DNA of 64,000 bases from Zeus faber (GCA_960531495.1 OY482846.1:38695091-38759090), one strand, 5' to 3'; counted from the stretch's first letter, positions 1-10,960 are shown. Notes: generated from the letters alone by a model not told the origin. Translations and numbers: made by a program.

Positions 1-665
1 CCTCCAAAGTTTCACCCACACCAGGTTCGTTCAGCCAGCTCCCAGAATGCAAATGGAGTTGGACAAACAAAGCCTCATGGCTAATTAACATATTGCTGAA
101 TGGGCCAATCACGAACAGCTCAACAACCAAGAAGGTTTTCACAGACAAGTGAGACCGAAACACCCCACGCTGCACTTTAACCGTGTTTTTACGCAAGTGA
201 CATTGGTGCGTGACGCAAAGGGTTCTTCTTTTTCGCTGTTTCACAACAATGGATCCGTGTGTGTAAAAGTCGTCACATGGACCCCCCATGTGAAGTCACA
301 TGTGTTCACATTGTGACTTCATCACATTGAATATGGATGAATGATCTTCTGGACGGTCCCTTTAAAGTAAAGGATCGAGCTGCGTTGTTCAGCGCTGTTC
401 TGCGTGTCTGTAAGTGAACTGCGTTCCCGCATGTAATCTAATGGGAATATTTAACTACACGGTTTAACATTTTTCTACTATTTATGAAAATAAACTCGGT
501 ATTGAAAATATGTTGAGAGATAAAAAAAAAAAAAACACAAAGGAACACGAATCTGGAAAAATCTTATTTTCCTTCAAGAAAGGTATTTTCAACTCATTTG
601 CCTGCTTCTGGCGATTTTAGAAATGCGCAAGATGACGGCTTTTGCTGTGGTGGGACACATATATG
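1..665 (-). mobile_element. TIR DNA transposon, family A, copy 1 (internally deleted)
   Basis: Read on the minus strand, 140-665 aligns by eye with 14131-14560 and 45310-45640: the AACCTTTCTTGAAGG block, the phrase around TATCTCTCAATGTATTTTC, and the ACACAG/CACACGG stretch after the CTACTTTTAC motif. Bases 1-110 match the far end of the family (GAGCTGTTCGTGATTGGCC also at 54.33 kb; TAGGAGCTGGCTGAATG at 15.91 kb). The copy is therefore an internally deleted element whose last bases may lie before the window. Its inner end near 665 carries GTCCCACC, a variant of the terminal GACCCAC. No intact ORF. The superfamily is not identified. Confidence 0.6.
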
Positions 666-720
666 TATGATAGTATGTATGTGACAAATAAACCTCTTGT
701 ATCTCTTGAATCTTGAAACA
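655..720 (+). mobile_element. Orphan 3' tail of the L2-type LINE
   Basis: The ATATATGTATG...TATGTATGTGACAAATAAA block followed by CTTGAATCTTGAA is nearly the same as the 3' end of the intact LINE at 40.15-40.21 kb. Only the last ~65 bases are present, as expected for extreme 5' truncation during target-primed reverse transcription. Confidence 0.65.
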
Positions 721-1011
721 GACTAAGCTGCCGACAGGACAGCGGACTCCGGTAAGATCCGCGGAGGAGGTTTGATTATTTATGTCAATAACTCTTGATG
801 CAATAATACAGACCACTGAATGGCATTGCTCAGCTGATCTTGAGCTCCTTATGGTTCACTGCAGGCCATTTTAACTGTCTCGGGAGTTAACGGCCATTAC
901 CATCACCAGTATGCATTCCCCCACATGCTAATGCAAAGGTAGTACATCAGCAGCTTCAGTATGCCATCAGCAGGCAATATACCAAAGACCTGGACAATGC
1001 CTTTATTATAG
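721..1011 (+). pseudogene. L2-group LINE endonuclease (APE) fragment, 5' part
   Basis: Forward-strand translation with frameshifts gives a degraded middle section of an L2 apurinic/apyrimidinic-type endonuclease. It has a DRTADSGK-like start, a GGGL..YVNN strand, then CSADLE and CRPF. The same order is seen in the intact LINE ORF (GDRTGESGK, GGGVCLMVNN, LCRPFYL). It continues at 1639 after an inserted element, so 721-2690 is one broken LINE copy. Several stops and frameshifts exclude function. Confidence 0.6.
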
Positions 1012-1638
1012 GTACCATGGAAAGCAAACCTATGGTTTACTATGTTTTTTTGGAAGAGAGAAAAACCATGGATTATGACCCATGGTTATACTATGGTTTA
1101 ATCACACTATATTATTTTCTTACAGTATTACCACAAATTCGTCACTGTGGTTTGACTACTATGCTCCATAGTTTGGTTTATGGTTTAACATATGGTTATG
1201 TGGTTACAGTCTGCAAAATTCATACATATTAGGCCGCATACTGTATGGTGTATAATTTAATATAAAAAAATTCCATATGCATTACTTTTTAGCTTCTATT
1301 GATCATTTGAAAGTTGATAAACCTTTTTTGGTGTATTTTAATCTTGGATTACACGTAGTTATATCACATCCTGTGTATCAATGAATGTCCGAACAGCTTT
1401 GTATTTAATTTATAGTAAGCAATGATACCATGGTAAATAAATAAGCTAGCTAAACTAGTTCCATAGTAAACCAATAGTAGTACCATAGTTACCATAAAGT
1501 GCTATTGATTAACCATGGTAGTGCCAAAAATAAACCATGTCAGTACCATGGCTAGGAGCATAGAAATCATAATTTCCATAAAGTATAATGCTTACTGTAT
1601 AAAAATCAGAGTATACCATAATACATTTTCATAAGAGT
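1012..1638. mobile_element. Palindrome-rich MITE-like insert (ACCATGG/TATGGTTTA motifs)
   Basis: The stretch is dense in short inverted motifs: ACCATGG at 1015, 1067, 1502 and 1546, with TATGGTTTA, CCATAGTA and ACCATAG in both directions. It separates two parts of a LINE that would otherwise be nearly contiguous, and roughly 75 bp of expected LINE coding sequence (the GDFN region) is missing at the junction. No TIR or TSD could be fixed, so the class is uncertain. Confidence 0.45.
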
Positions 1639-2690
1639 GGGGACAAAACATCCTTGACAATCTTTACACTAATATTAATGACAAGGCTTCTCCCTGTCCC
1701 AACTTTGGACAGTCTGACCACCTCTGCCTGTTCCTGGCCTCAGCTTACGAATTCCTCATAAAAAGGGTCAGGCCAGCAGTAAAGACATTTACTGTCTGGC
1801 CAGAACGAGCAGTCTCTGAACTCCAGGAATGTTTTGATAACATAGACTGAAGTATTTTCACACATTTAGCCACCCATGGCTCTCATATGGGCATTATGGA
1901 ATATACATCCGTTGTGTTATTTGACATCAACTTTTGCACTGACGCAATCGCAACAACAGAAATCAATCCGCACCTTTCTGAACCAGAAATCCTGGGATGC
2001 CCAGTGAGGTCCAGCAGTTGCTGAAAGCCTGTGACGCAGCGTTCAAGTCTGGAAACTGCGAGGCCTACAGCACGTCCACAACTGTCCTCAAATAGGGCAT
2101 CACATAGCTAAACATATCTACTCCCTACAAATAAAGGACCACTTTCACAACAACTCACATTTCCAGCGCCTGTGCAAGGCATTCAGACTATCATGGATTA
2201 AAGTAGCTCCAACACCTGTTCCACTCTGCACAATGCCTTTCTCCCAGATAAGCAGATTTTTTTCTATGCCCTTTTCGATGAGTACAATACTGACACTACT
2301 ATCAAAACCACCATCCATCCAAGAAAACAGGTGCTCACTCTGACCAGGTCAGAGGATCACTACCGACAGTGAGCATGTGGAAGGCTGCCAGCCCGGACGG
2401 CATCCCGGGATGGGTCCTCCAGGAATACTCCAAACAGCTGGCTGAGATCATCACCACAATATTTAACCTTTCTCTGTCCCAGTCCACAGTCCTCACATGC
2501 TTCAAGACCACCTCTATCATCCCCGTCCCCAATAATTCATCACCAACATGTCTGAATGACTACCGACCCATAGCACACACCCCTATTGCCACAAAGTGCT
2601 TTAAGAGACTGCTCCCTACACTCCACCCACATCAGTTTGCCTACCATCTCAAAAGGTCTACAGAAGACGCCATTGTAGTGGAAAAGATAG
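1639..2690 (+). pseudogene. L2-group LINE fragment: end of APE domain, linker and start of RT
   Basis: The fragment resumes with LDNLYTNIND...NFGQSDHLCLFL, the terminal SDH motif of the APE endonuclease. A linker with LIKRVRPAVKTFTVWP follows. From 2369 there is an open 136-codon stretch with the first RT blocks: KAASPDGIPGWVL, then TTSIIPVPN, LNDYRPIA and HQFAYHLKRSTEDAI. These match RKATGPDGISGRVL, STVVPVPK, LNDYRPVALT and LQSAYRQNRSTDDAV of the intact LINE. The catalytic FADD region is absent and the copy ends near 2690. Stops between the blocks make it a pseudogene. Confidence 0.7.
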
Positions 2691-2699
2691 AGAATGTGC

Positions 2700-3520
2700 T
2701 TTGCTCGACGCATTGTTTTGGCTATTTAAATAATGTTTTGAGCATAGCCTTCTCGCTCAATGCCACTCCAAAGAGATAAGGCAGTCTGGTAGACAGTACT
2801 ATTAAATCGGATGAATTGTTAAAATATTCTGCTAAAGACACACTCCATGACTAGATACAAAAAGGGTATGTATCTGTGTATTAAGCCAGTCTGGTCCTCT
2901 GCAGAGACAAAACTCAGATCTTATTATGATAAAGGATCTAAAATTAAAGGGCCTCTTGTCCAAGGTGATTTTTTTGACCACATATTTGGCGTCACAAATA
3001 GGATTGGAAAAACAGCAAAAAGGAGGACATTTCTACATGCTCCAGTGTTGTTGGGGCAGCGATTCTTCCCGCAGATCGGAAAAAATTGGCCAAGGTAAGC
3101 ATTTGCTTAATTCATTTCCATTTGGGGGAGGAATCTGTTGTTTTTTTTCCCTGATGATACCGTTAAGATCAGAATCAATTTGTCTTTCCAAACAAAGAAC
3201 AAATGCAGTCGAGAAGAGGTACGAACAAAATAAAATTTAAAAAAGGGGAAAATTCAAAGAAAAACAAATGAAACAAAAATTGCCTAGGTGAAAAGGGGAA
3301 AGACAGCCACTCTAAAAACGCTTTAACAGGTCTGTACAGATAGCAAACCAAATTAGGACATAAGACGTTTTGCTGTGGATACCGCTGTCAACAGAGAGCG
3401 AAAGAGAGATAAGTCTAGTGATTATTGTACTGTCTGCGCGCCACTAGAAAGGTTAAAAGGTTAACCTCAGGCCTGTTTGGACCTGTAAATCAATAGGTAA
3501 AATTGAAGCTGGTTATTGAA
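2700..3520. other. Unassigned AT-rich sequence
   Basis: I see no gene or recognisable element. Two overlapping open frames (2847-3098 and 2926-3240) have no recognisable motif and are probably chance. Confidence 0.3.
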
Positions 3521-3521
3521 C

Positions 3522-3735
3522 TGTTACCTGACCACAGTTAAGGGTTTTAAGGAGGGAGACTGAGTTTTTCTGGCCATGGTGCGCCAACATAGCGAGAGTT
3601 TTGATTGTCACTTTAAACAATAAGGTACGCCATAAGTATAACAAAAAATAACGAAACGATCATTATTAGAATAATGAGGTGGATAACAATCATCTCAGGT
3701 GCAGGAGAAACGGCGTTCCGCTGCTGGGCTGCAGA
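3522..3735 (-). mobile_element. LTR fragment, family B, copy 3
   Basis: On the minus strand this aligns with the 3' two-thirds of the solo LTR at 44068-44433. Shared blocks are GGAACGCC, GCGTACCTTATTGTTTA, CTCTCG.CATGTTGGCGCACCA, GGCCAGAAA and CCCTTAACTGTGG. The 5' part is missing or unrecognisable. Immediately to the right (3740-3790) a short AATAAAG...TTGACTTGAC tail resembles a retroposon 3' end. Confidence 0.65.
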
Positions 3736-3824
3736 CGAGAATGAAATGCGCTCTATAAATAAAGTGTGACCCAACTTGAATTGACTTGACTAAGGCTGGG
3801 AGGCCGACTGTCCAACAGCCGACC

Positions 3825-4187
3825 CCCCCCCCCCCCATGCCCAACTAGAGCGGTAGAGAAAGTCAGCTACGACCATCTGCGCCACCGACCTATGGACCAC
3901 CCGGAAGTTAGAGTGCTCGAGAGCCAGGTACCACCGGATGATCCGGGCATTTGTGTCCTTCATGCGGTGGAGGCACTGCAGGTGGGTGAAAGCTTGTTCC
4001 GGAAGGTAGTAGCGGAGGGAATCGACTGCCTACTTGGTGGCTAAACATTCCTTCTCCACCATGCGGTACCTCGACTCCCACTCTGACAGCTTGCGGCGTA
4101 CAGCACCGGACGCACGGACCGCTCCACCACCTGGGACAAGACTGTGCCCAGCCCTCTGTTCGACGCGTCGGTCTGCAGACAGATTGA
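3825..4187 (-). pseudogene. Ty3/gypsy RNase H domain fragment
   Basis: The minus-strand translation begins LQTDASNRGLGTVLSQV, the standard start of the RNase H domain in fish Ty3/gypsy polyproteins. A second frame then gives RKLSEWESRYRMVEKECLATK, also RNase H, so there is a frameshift between them. Downstream (lower coordinates) MKDTNA-like and IIRWYLA-like residues survive in part. The matching RT lies at 4576-5030 on the same strand. The two are separated by a GAAA tract and a SINE fragment that replaced roughly ten codons. The domain would digest RNA in RNA:DNA hybrids during replication; here it is broken. Confidence 0.7.
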
Positions 4188-4310
4188 AAGAAAGATTGAA
4201 AGAAAGAAAGATTGAAAGAAAGAATGAAAGAAAGATTGAAAGAAAGAATGAAAGAATGAAAGAAATATTGAAAGATTGAAAGAAATATCGAAAGAAAGAG
4301 TGAAAGAATG
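4185..4310. repeat. (GAAA)n-rich microsatellite
   Basis: Repeats of GAAAGAAA and ATTGAAAG run for about 120 bases inside the split gypsy element, directly against the truncated 5' edge of the V-SINE fragment. Confidence 0.85.
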
Positions 4311-4575
4311 TTCTCCCCGTGCTCACATTGCGTTTCGTCCACCTCACGTCAGTAAGGACCCCCACCAAAAACATGCACATATCTCGTCTGATCAGCAATG
4401 GACACTCATCACCAGGTCCCCGGGCGCGTCCACGAATGCAGGAAGGAGAAGCCAGGATGGGTTAAACGCAGAGGCCTCATTTCACCGGCCACCATCTAAA
4501 GCATGTGCGTGCATGTGTTGTAGTGTGGTGTGCTGTGTGACGATTAGAAATTGTTCTAAAGGCTTCCCACAGTGA
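4309..4575 (+). mobile_element. V-SINE (DANA/mermaid-like), 5'-truncated copy
   Basis: It matches the full SINE at 15157-15600 from the GTTCTCCCCGTG core block onward, including CACCTCACGTCAGTAAGGAC, AAAACATGCAC, ACCAGGTCCCCGGGCGCGTC, AAGCCAGGATGGGT and TTTCACCGGCCACCAT, and ends GTGTGACGATTAGAA. The tRNA-like head is missing. It interrupts a minus-strand gypsy polyprotein exactly between the end of RT (ALCGKP) and the start of RNase H. Confidence 0.8.
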
Positions 4576-5030
4576 GCTGACTTTACACTCGGAAATGCCT
4601 GCTGGCTCTTCTCTGACCACTGGACCGGATCTGGAGCAACCTTTCAAGTTAAGTTGGTCAAGGGGCTGGTTGGCTCCGAATAGTTGGGGACGAACCTCGT
4701 ACAGTTGCTGGCCCGCCCCAAGAACTGCCTCACCTCCTTCTTGGTCTTGGGTCTCGACGTGCTTGCGACCACAGCGGTTTCATCAAGCTGGGGTTGGACC
4801 AGGCCTTCGCCCAAGTGGTACCCCAGATACCGTACCTCCCGCCATCCCATGGCACACTTCTTTGGGTTGGCGGTGAGCCCAGCCCGCCTCAGGGACTCAA
4901 GCACAACACCCACATGCTGCATACGCCACTCCCAGGTGTTGCTGTGAATAATAACGTCATCTAGATAGGCCGCGGCGGATGCTACATGCAGACGCAGTCC
5001 ATGAGTCTCTGAAAGGTGTCTTTACCCACG
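4576..5030 (-). pseudogene. Ty3/gypsy reverse transcriptase fragment
   Basis: On the minus strand the order is AAYLDDVIIHS (the catalytic Y-x-DD box), a helix ending WEWRMQHVGVVLESLRRAGL, then NPKKCAMGWREVRYLGYHLG and KKEVRQFLG (thumb region), and finally PDPVQW and ALCGKP (connection). The frame is open from about 4922 to 4644, with the YLDD box just upstream in a slightly shifted frame. Finger and early palm regions are absent. It is one copy with 3825-4187. Confidence 0.75.
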
Positions 5031-5059
5031 ACTGCCTGCCAAATCACTACACAAAGTCA

Positions 5060-5725
5060 ATAGTAATGTTTCCTCAATAGTAACACCACATGTAGGCCGA
5101 ATCACCAACAACGACAAGATGGGACAAGATCCTGCACCCCAAATCATGGTGTGCCTCCAACAATCTCATTCTCAATGCGCAGAAGATGAAGGAGCTGATT
5201 GTGGACTTCAGGAGTTCCAAAAGCTGCAGCCACTCCCCAATATATTGTATATCAACAGGCTCGAAGGGGAGCGTGTCCCCAGCTTCAAATTTATTTGAGT
5301 ACACATCAGCGAGGAAATCTCCCAGACATCAAATACCTGCTTCCTTGTGAAGAAGGCCCAACAATGCCTGCACTTCCTGAAGAGGCTATGGAGCACCCGC
5401 AAAATACTCTCCAACTTCTATCGGTGCACCACTGACAGCATCCCGACCAGCTATATCTGAGTGTGGCACAGTAACTGTACATCAGCAGACCAGAAAGCCC
5501 TGTAGTGGGCCCCCAGCATATCACCAGTACCCAGCTCTTAGCCATTAATGACATTTATTAAAAACAGCAAGAGATCCTACCTACCCCAACCACGGCCTGT
5601 TCTCCCCCTGCCCTCTGAGATGCGCTACAGGAGCCTCAGTGCTCGCACTACCAGGCTCAGAAACAGCTTCTTCCCCCAAGCTGTTACACATCTGAACCTG
5701 GCTACCCGCTGAACTCTACTAACCC
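5060..5725 (+). pseudogene. L2-group LINE fragment: C-terminal part of ORF
   Basis: Forward-strand pieces in several frames follow the C-terminal third of the intact L2 ORF. They start with WCASNNLILNAQKMKELIVDFR (motif D region) and include an FLKRLW..RKILSNFY-like stretch. They end with a PSEMRYRSLSARTTRLRNSFFPQAV-like tail equal in position to SGKRLRSHAARTERLRRSFFPQAI. The bases GAGCTGATTGTGGACTT are shared with the intact copy. Many frameshifts are present. It is likely a separate insertion from 721-2690. Confidence 0.6.
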
Positions 5726-5775
5726 ACGTACACCCCCGCCACCCCCACGTACAAGCTGATCCCCTCTGAACCCTA

Positions 5776-5836
5776 CAACACACACACACACACACACACA
5801 ACCACACACACACACACACAACCACACACACACACG
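5776..5836. repeat. (CA)n microsatellite
   Basis: ACACAC runs interrupted twice by AACC and ending in CGCGCG. It lies just after the L2 fragment. Confidence 0.9.
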
Positions 5837-5839
5837 CGC

Positions 5840-6470
5840 GCACCCCTTGGGATCTGCAGTCTCAATATTCTCCCGTAACTGATCTCTCCACTCCTCCCTT
5901 GCACTCTAATGACTACCTTTTTGTCCTACTACCATGTTTACAATGCCATTTGCACAGCTTTATTTCAAATACCACAGATATAGATTACCTCATTCCGCAT
6001 TCCAATGAATGCAGAGGGTGTGGTCTACACAAACAAATAAAAGCCTGCCTCAAATACAGACCGGGGTAAAAACTGATGGGAGCTCCGTTATTGTTTGGGT
6101 GCCGAGCTCTGCTCCCAAACATAGTAAATAATAACAGTGTGTTTTCTTTTTGTAGATGTATGTAATTCACTCCCTTTGTTACTGCTGTGTAACAGATTGC
6201 AGATTGCTTCTTGGGGCAAATACCCTGCTCTGAGCAATATAATAAGTAGTAAGTGGTGCGTTCAAGGCAAACTCGGATAATGAAATTACTCTGTAAGCTG
6301 TCACCACAAGCATACATTTTAGGGAGGCTACTAGCTGTCTCTCTTTTCAACATACATGTTTTTTCATCGCATGGCACTCACACAGAAGTTTGATTTAAAA
6401 TTCATACTTAAATATGTCCAATAAAAGCCTAGTACCTTCCTGTACCTTCTAAATAAAGGAAATACTTGAG
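5840..6470. other. Unassigned sequence
   Basis: The first ~110 bases may be LINE 3' noncoding sequence. The rest has no motif I recognise; the open frame at 5985-6377 (minus) is without family resemblance. Confidence 0.3.
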
Positions 6471-6475
6471 GAAAT

Positions 6476-6775
6476 ACGGTACACTCACTGAGTACTTTAT
6501 TAACACCTATACACTTATTCACTAGACTATAATTTATGCAATTATCTAAACAGCAAATCGTGTGGCAGCAGCGCAATGCTTGCGTAATTGTTGGTGCCAG
6601 ACAGGCTGGTTTGAGTATTTCTAAACTGGACAATTGAAGACTGGAAAAACATAGCCTGGTCTGATAAATCTCCATTTCTGCTGAGGCACACAAATGGTAT
6701 AGTCACAATTTGGCACCATCAGCATAAATCCATGGACCCAACATGCCTTGTGTCAACATTCCAGGTTTTTAGGCT
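6476..6775 (+). pseudogene. Tc1-like transposon remnant A (end plus DDE fragment)
   Basis: The left side (TACACTCACTGAGTACTTTA near 6480) looks like the terminal inverted repeat of a common fish Tc1 element. Bases around 6588-6635 (GTTGGTGCCAGACAGGCTGG) correspond to the N-terminal DNA-binding part. After an internal deletion come WSDKSPFLLRHTNG, IWHHQHKSMDPTCLVST, which resemble the transposase region around the second catalytic Asp. Most of the transposase, including the third acidic residue, is missing. Confidence 0.65.
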
Positions 6776-6784
6776 TTCTTTTCA

Positions 6785-6897
6785 TATTGTATTGGTGTCT
6801 TTCATGCGGTGGAGCCACTGCAGTGGGCCGTAGTCCGAATAGAGGGTGAAAGTGTGCCCCAGGAGGAATTAGCAGAAGGAGCTGATGGCCCACTAGG
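6785..6897 (-). pseudogene. Ty3/gypsy RNase H scrap
   Basis: The minus strand encodes FTLYSDYGPLQWLHRMKDTN, the conserved segment downstream of the RNase H core in fish gypsy elements, preceded by a broken WAISSFC..FLLGH. It lies exactly between two oppositely oriented Tc1 fragments. Confidence 0.65.
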
Positions 6898-6934
6898 TAG
6901 GAGAGAGGGGACTTTCCCGGGCACGGGCATCAGT

Positions 6935-7187
6935 TGACGTGGCGGGTTGTCCTTCCTTGGACCACTTTTGGCAGATACTTACAACTGCATACCGGGAACA
7001 CCCCACAAGATCTGCCATTTTGGAGATTCTCTGACCCCAGTCGCTTCCAACACATCAATTTCAAGAACTGACTGTTCACTTGCTGCCTAATATATCCCAA
7101 CCCTTGACAGGTGTCATTAGAACAAGATGATCAATGTTATTAACTTCACCTGTCAGTGGTTTCAATGTTGTGGCTGATCAGTGTATA
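6935..7187 (-). pseudogene. Tc1-like transposon remnant B (5' end)
   Basis: The reverse complement starts TACACTGATCAGCCACAACAT, the end of another widespread fish Tc1 lineage. It runs through ACAGGTGAAGTTAATAACAT and GGCAGCAAGTGAACAGTCAG to the beginning of the transposase (GVFPVCS-like and KWSKEGQP). It breaks off at 6935. It is a different Tc1 lineage from remnant A and lies in the opposite direction. Confidence 0.65.
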
Positions 7188-7939
7188 AAACTATGGTAGT
7201 TATCGGCCTATGGACACCAATTGATTTGGTATATACTGTATCCATTCAATAAAAATGTATGTATGTATGGACACATACATATATAAAAACATAAACATAT
7301 ACATATACTACAGTGATTAACAGTCTTTGGACACCATTCAATTTCTTCTCCTGATTATAATATCTCATCCAAAATATCGCCAGATATCGCTTCCCAAGAA
7401 GCGTCTGAGTCACTTTTCCTGAATGCTGATGAGGCAGCGAAGGAGGTGTCCATGTTGCCCGCTGTTCTGGGTAGAAAGAGACTGATTCATATGCAGGCGA
7501 TGCCATCGCGACGGTAGTCAAACGAGCTCCGGCTTCCCCCTCCCCTCTCTCTCCCAGCAGTCTCCTCCTAATGACTCGTGGATTTGCAAATGGAAACAAA
7601 CACCGAGAGCGAGACTCCATGACGGACCCGTGATTGTGTTTTCCATCGCTTAAAAACTGTGTTTGTTTACACTCGTCTTATCATGGGGCTTATTAAAAAT
7701 GCACAATCAATAGTGCCATCTATTAACAAAAATGGGGACTCTGTGGTGAACATCGAATTAGAATATTAATGCCACGCCACCTGTTTGCCCGCAGTGTAAT
7801 TCGATTCAAGCCGGTGGGGTGTATAGAGAGAGTGCCAGAGCGTGTATAGAGACTGCTATTACCTCGTCTCCAAGTTTTTTTCCAGTAAGTTAAAACCAAC
7901 TGATCGCAATTCATTCACTGTAGATACAGTGCAGGGCGT
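7188..7939. other. Unassigned; locally CpG-richer with a weak minus-strand open frame
   Basis: A 124-codon minus-strand open frame (7620-7246) covers a more CpG-rich patch at 7480-7620. Another minus frame gives a short acidic run (SDSDASWEAISGDILDEIL). Neither is recognised. It may be the decayed N-terminus of a transposon protein. No splice or promoter signal supports a host gene. Confidence 0.25.
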
Positions 7940-8110
7940 TCTCGATCATCTCTGCATTGTTGACGGGAATGGCGGATCCCCCGCCACCATTAATGATGAA
8001 ATAGTGTAAACATGAGCACAAGCGTAACACAGATACAGGTCAACTACATAAAAGGGTCTTTTTTAAACAAAAGAATCTGACGGATAACCACTTAAAAAAC
8101 ACTTATAACC
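7940..8110 (+). repeat. Dispersed repeat family C, copy 1
   Basis: The GGCGGATCCCCCGCCACCA block followed by GAGCACAAGCGT resembles 18685-18740 and 57490-57545, in the same orientation. Function and ends are unknown. Confidence 0.4.
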
Positions 8111-10819
8111 AACAGGTGGAAATAGGGAAGCCATTACATTTGCATTTACATTATGGTATGTTCTAAAGCTGTATTTACAAAGGACAATTACCACTTACCA
8201 ACCAACCCTCTAAGGACATTTTTAGGAAGTGTAAATCTCTGGATATAATTCTTCTCTACCGATTAAAATGCAGCTGTCGAAATGCATATCAGCTATGCTG
8301 TTATCGCCAGGAAACGGCTCATTTATTGCAAATTGCATGTTTTTAACAGAAATAAATTACTTGAAGCCGGACAGGCTTTAAACATACATCTAATCAGCAA
8401 TAATAAAATTGATGAATCATGCACTTATGTTACAATTCCTTGCATAAATGATCATCCTGAATAACTATATTTCAGATTTAAACCAGCACACTGGGGACAA
8501 TAAAATAAACCTTGCTTCACCAATGAGCCCCTTAGAGCTATGTATTGAGTTTTCTGTCTTTGATTAATTTAACATTTTCAACCATTTAATTTGTTGTTTG
8601 AGGACTACAACAGGTCAACACGTGCAGTCAAAAGATATATGATATTTCTCCCTCGTGGATCGTTCCGTTGTCATATATAAGTAGCAGAGCAGATAGCTTC
8701 ACGCACTTATCGCTTTTAAATCAGTCAATTAACTCGACGGCTCACACATACCTGTCTCTTTAATTGCGTCCCCGGTGCTTAATTATCTGTGTCAATTTGA
8801 GGGAGATGAAGCCCGAATCGAGCAGATGAGAAAAAGTGACGCTTGTAAAGCTGGGAGGTTGAGGTCTAATGAAAAGGATCGTGCTTGATGCTATTGTGAG
8901 GTACAAAAAAGAGTCGTTTCCCAGTTGAAAATTACTAAACCAGTTAGAGGGAAATATATACAAGTTAATACCTTTCCAGCAATATGCTGAAAATACATTA
9001 CTTTTTGTGAGAAGTACATTACTTTGTTTTACAATACTTTTGGTCACACTGCTGTCCCAGGGTGTCCCTGAGGTGCGTTGATATACTGAATAAAGGCCCA
9101 AATACGATGTAGATCCAACATTTGGGAGTGCGGAGGTAAAACTGAAATGTTGAGGATATTTTCACTATTTAGCTGGAATGAAAAAATAACCTTATAGCCG
9201 ATGAAGGTTTTAAGGTTAAAAGGTGACTTTTTTATGTTAAAGGAAGGTGTATGTGTTCTATGTTTTCATCCATGGTCTTTTTTTTCCAAATAAAATATCA
9301 TCATTTTTGTTTTTTGTTTAATTTCGTCAAAGTGGTTTGGAGCCCAAGTTGCAAATAACTTACGTGTTCAAATGCCGTTTATTTTTGTCATCCCTTTTCG
9401 TTACCTCAAGTGCGATTTTCCAATGAGGGGTCGGTGGTGATGGAATTGCAGCGCCAACTTATTATTCATTCATGCCATTTTTCTCACTTTTTTTCATAGA
9501 ATATATAGGAAAACTCACCACACTAATGAAATAAGTTGTACTTTTGCTGTGAGATTTGCACTTGTTGGCAGCTCAGAATCGAAATACAAATGTAGCACTC
9601 GACCAAATCCACATAACAGTTTGTTTGAAGAATTTATTTATTATCATTTGTAACGATTGCATTTATTCATACATTAAGTATTATATTTGTGTTTTTTTAT
9701 TTATTTATTTCATTATTTATCTATTCATTAATTTTAAGAGTGGTACTCAGAAAGGACCTAGCATGAGTCTCTCGAATGCTTTTTTTTTTTAACCATTGAT
9801 ATTCACAGTGGTGGCATCTTTTGGTGTGTTCGTGCATCCTCACTACAAAAAAAACCCCAGACAAAATTAGCAAGCATATTTGAGTCAGGGGCGGATCTGA
9901 GTGTACTTTCGCTGCACTGTAAGCTTGGCCCGCATTGGAGATACAGTGTGGAGGCAGGCAGAGATTCTTGCGCCTCAGGTGGGAATTTATTAAATTCACA
10001 CCGTGCGCTCAGGTTTTTACATGCAGCATTAGCAGCCCGAGCAGCATGTGCCTTGGCACATTTCCCCTCATTTACACTCCCAGGTGAATAAATCGATAGG
10101 ACCAAACCAACAGCGGGGGTAACTCACACACTAATTTATTTTTGAGCAGAACCATTTGGGCATTCATATACTTTATTCACGATTCATAATACTTTGTATA
10201 CACATTTAAATGAAACAGTAATTATATTGATCATTAAAGCACCTACTGCATATAATTAATAATCTTAACATCGCTAAGGGCATGTCTCCCACTGATCGAT
10301 AATGGTGGCATCTGGCAGAAATGTAATCAAACTGTCTTCGGGCCTCTTTTCCTAAATTAAAAACAGCAATCCAAAGCGATGGAACGAGGAGCAGACTGCG
10401 TCATGTTTTCAAAAACCCCCAAAATCCGTAGGAGGGATGGATATGGTGGAAAAAACGAGAGGGAGGCGGTGAATATTTACAGACAGAGGTTTGATCACAC
10501 CGGGTTAAATAGTAACACTGTTTTTAATGAAGATACATCAGTGGTAGCTGTGATTATCGCGGCCAGCGGGTAAGCAGAGAACATGTCATTTGAATGTGCA
10601 AAGTATTCACAAGAGAGAAAACCGCTCGCAAAAAAAAAATACGATTTGAGGTTAGCAACTGTCTCCAAATAAATACAGGTGATTAGTAGTAGGAAGTATT
10701 GTTTCAATTTTTACCTAATATAGGAACTGGGTCCAACATTAGTTGCTCAACAGAATCTAAGAATTATCAGCAGTTTGAGCAAGATGGCTCATCACAATGG
10801 CCTCGCCAGAGTGACCTCA
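8111..10819. other. Unassigned AT-rich stretch
   Basis: No coding motif or repeat family is recognised. There are homopolymer runs near 9660-9720 and 9780. The overlapping minus-strand open frames at 9721-10105 look like chance. Confidence 0.3.
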
Positions 10820-10960
10820 ACACTAGCGGTGAAAAATTTGGCTCTTTTTGGAGATTTGGCTCTTTACGAGTGATTCAGTAAAACGATTAGTCCGATTTTC
10901 CAACTCTTGATTGGTTTGATTCAGTCGTTGTAACGAGTCAGAAGAGTCAGTTCGGCCCTT
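10820..10960 (-). repeat. hAT-like dispersed repeat fragment (GATTCAG-rich)
   Basis: The minus-strand order GAATCAAACCAATCAAGAGTTGGAAAATC, CTAATCGTTTTACTGAATC is close to 16760-16820 (GAATCAAACAAACGAAGAGTTGGAAATC). Similar sequence flanks short nonautonomous hAT elements in fish. Ends are not resolved. Confidence 0.4.
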
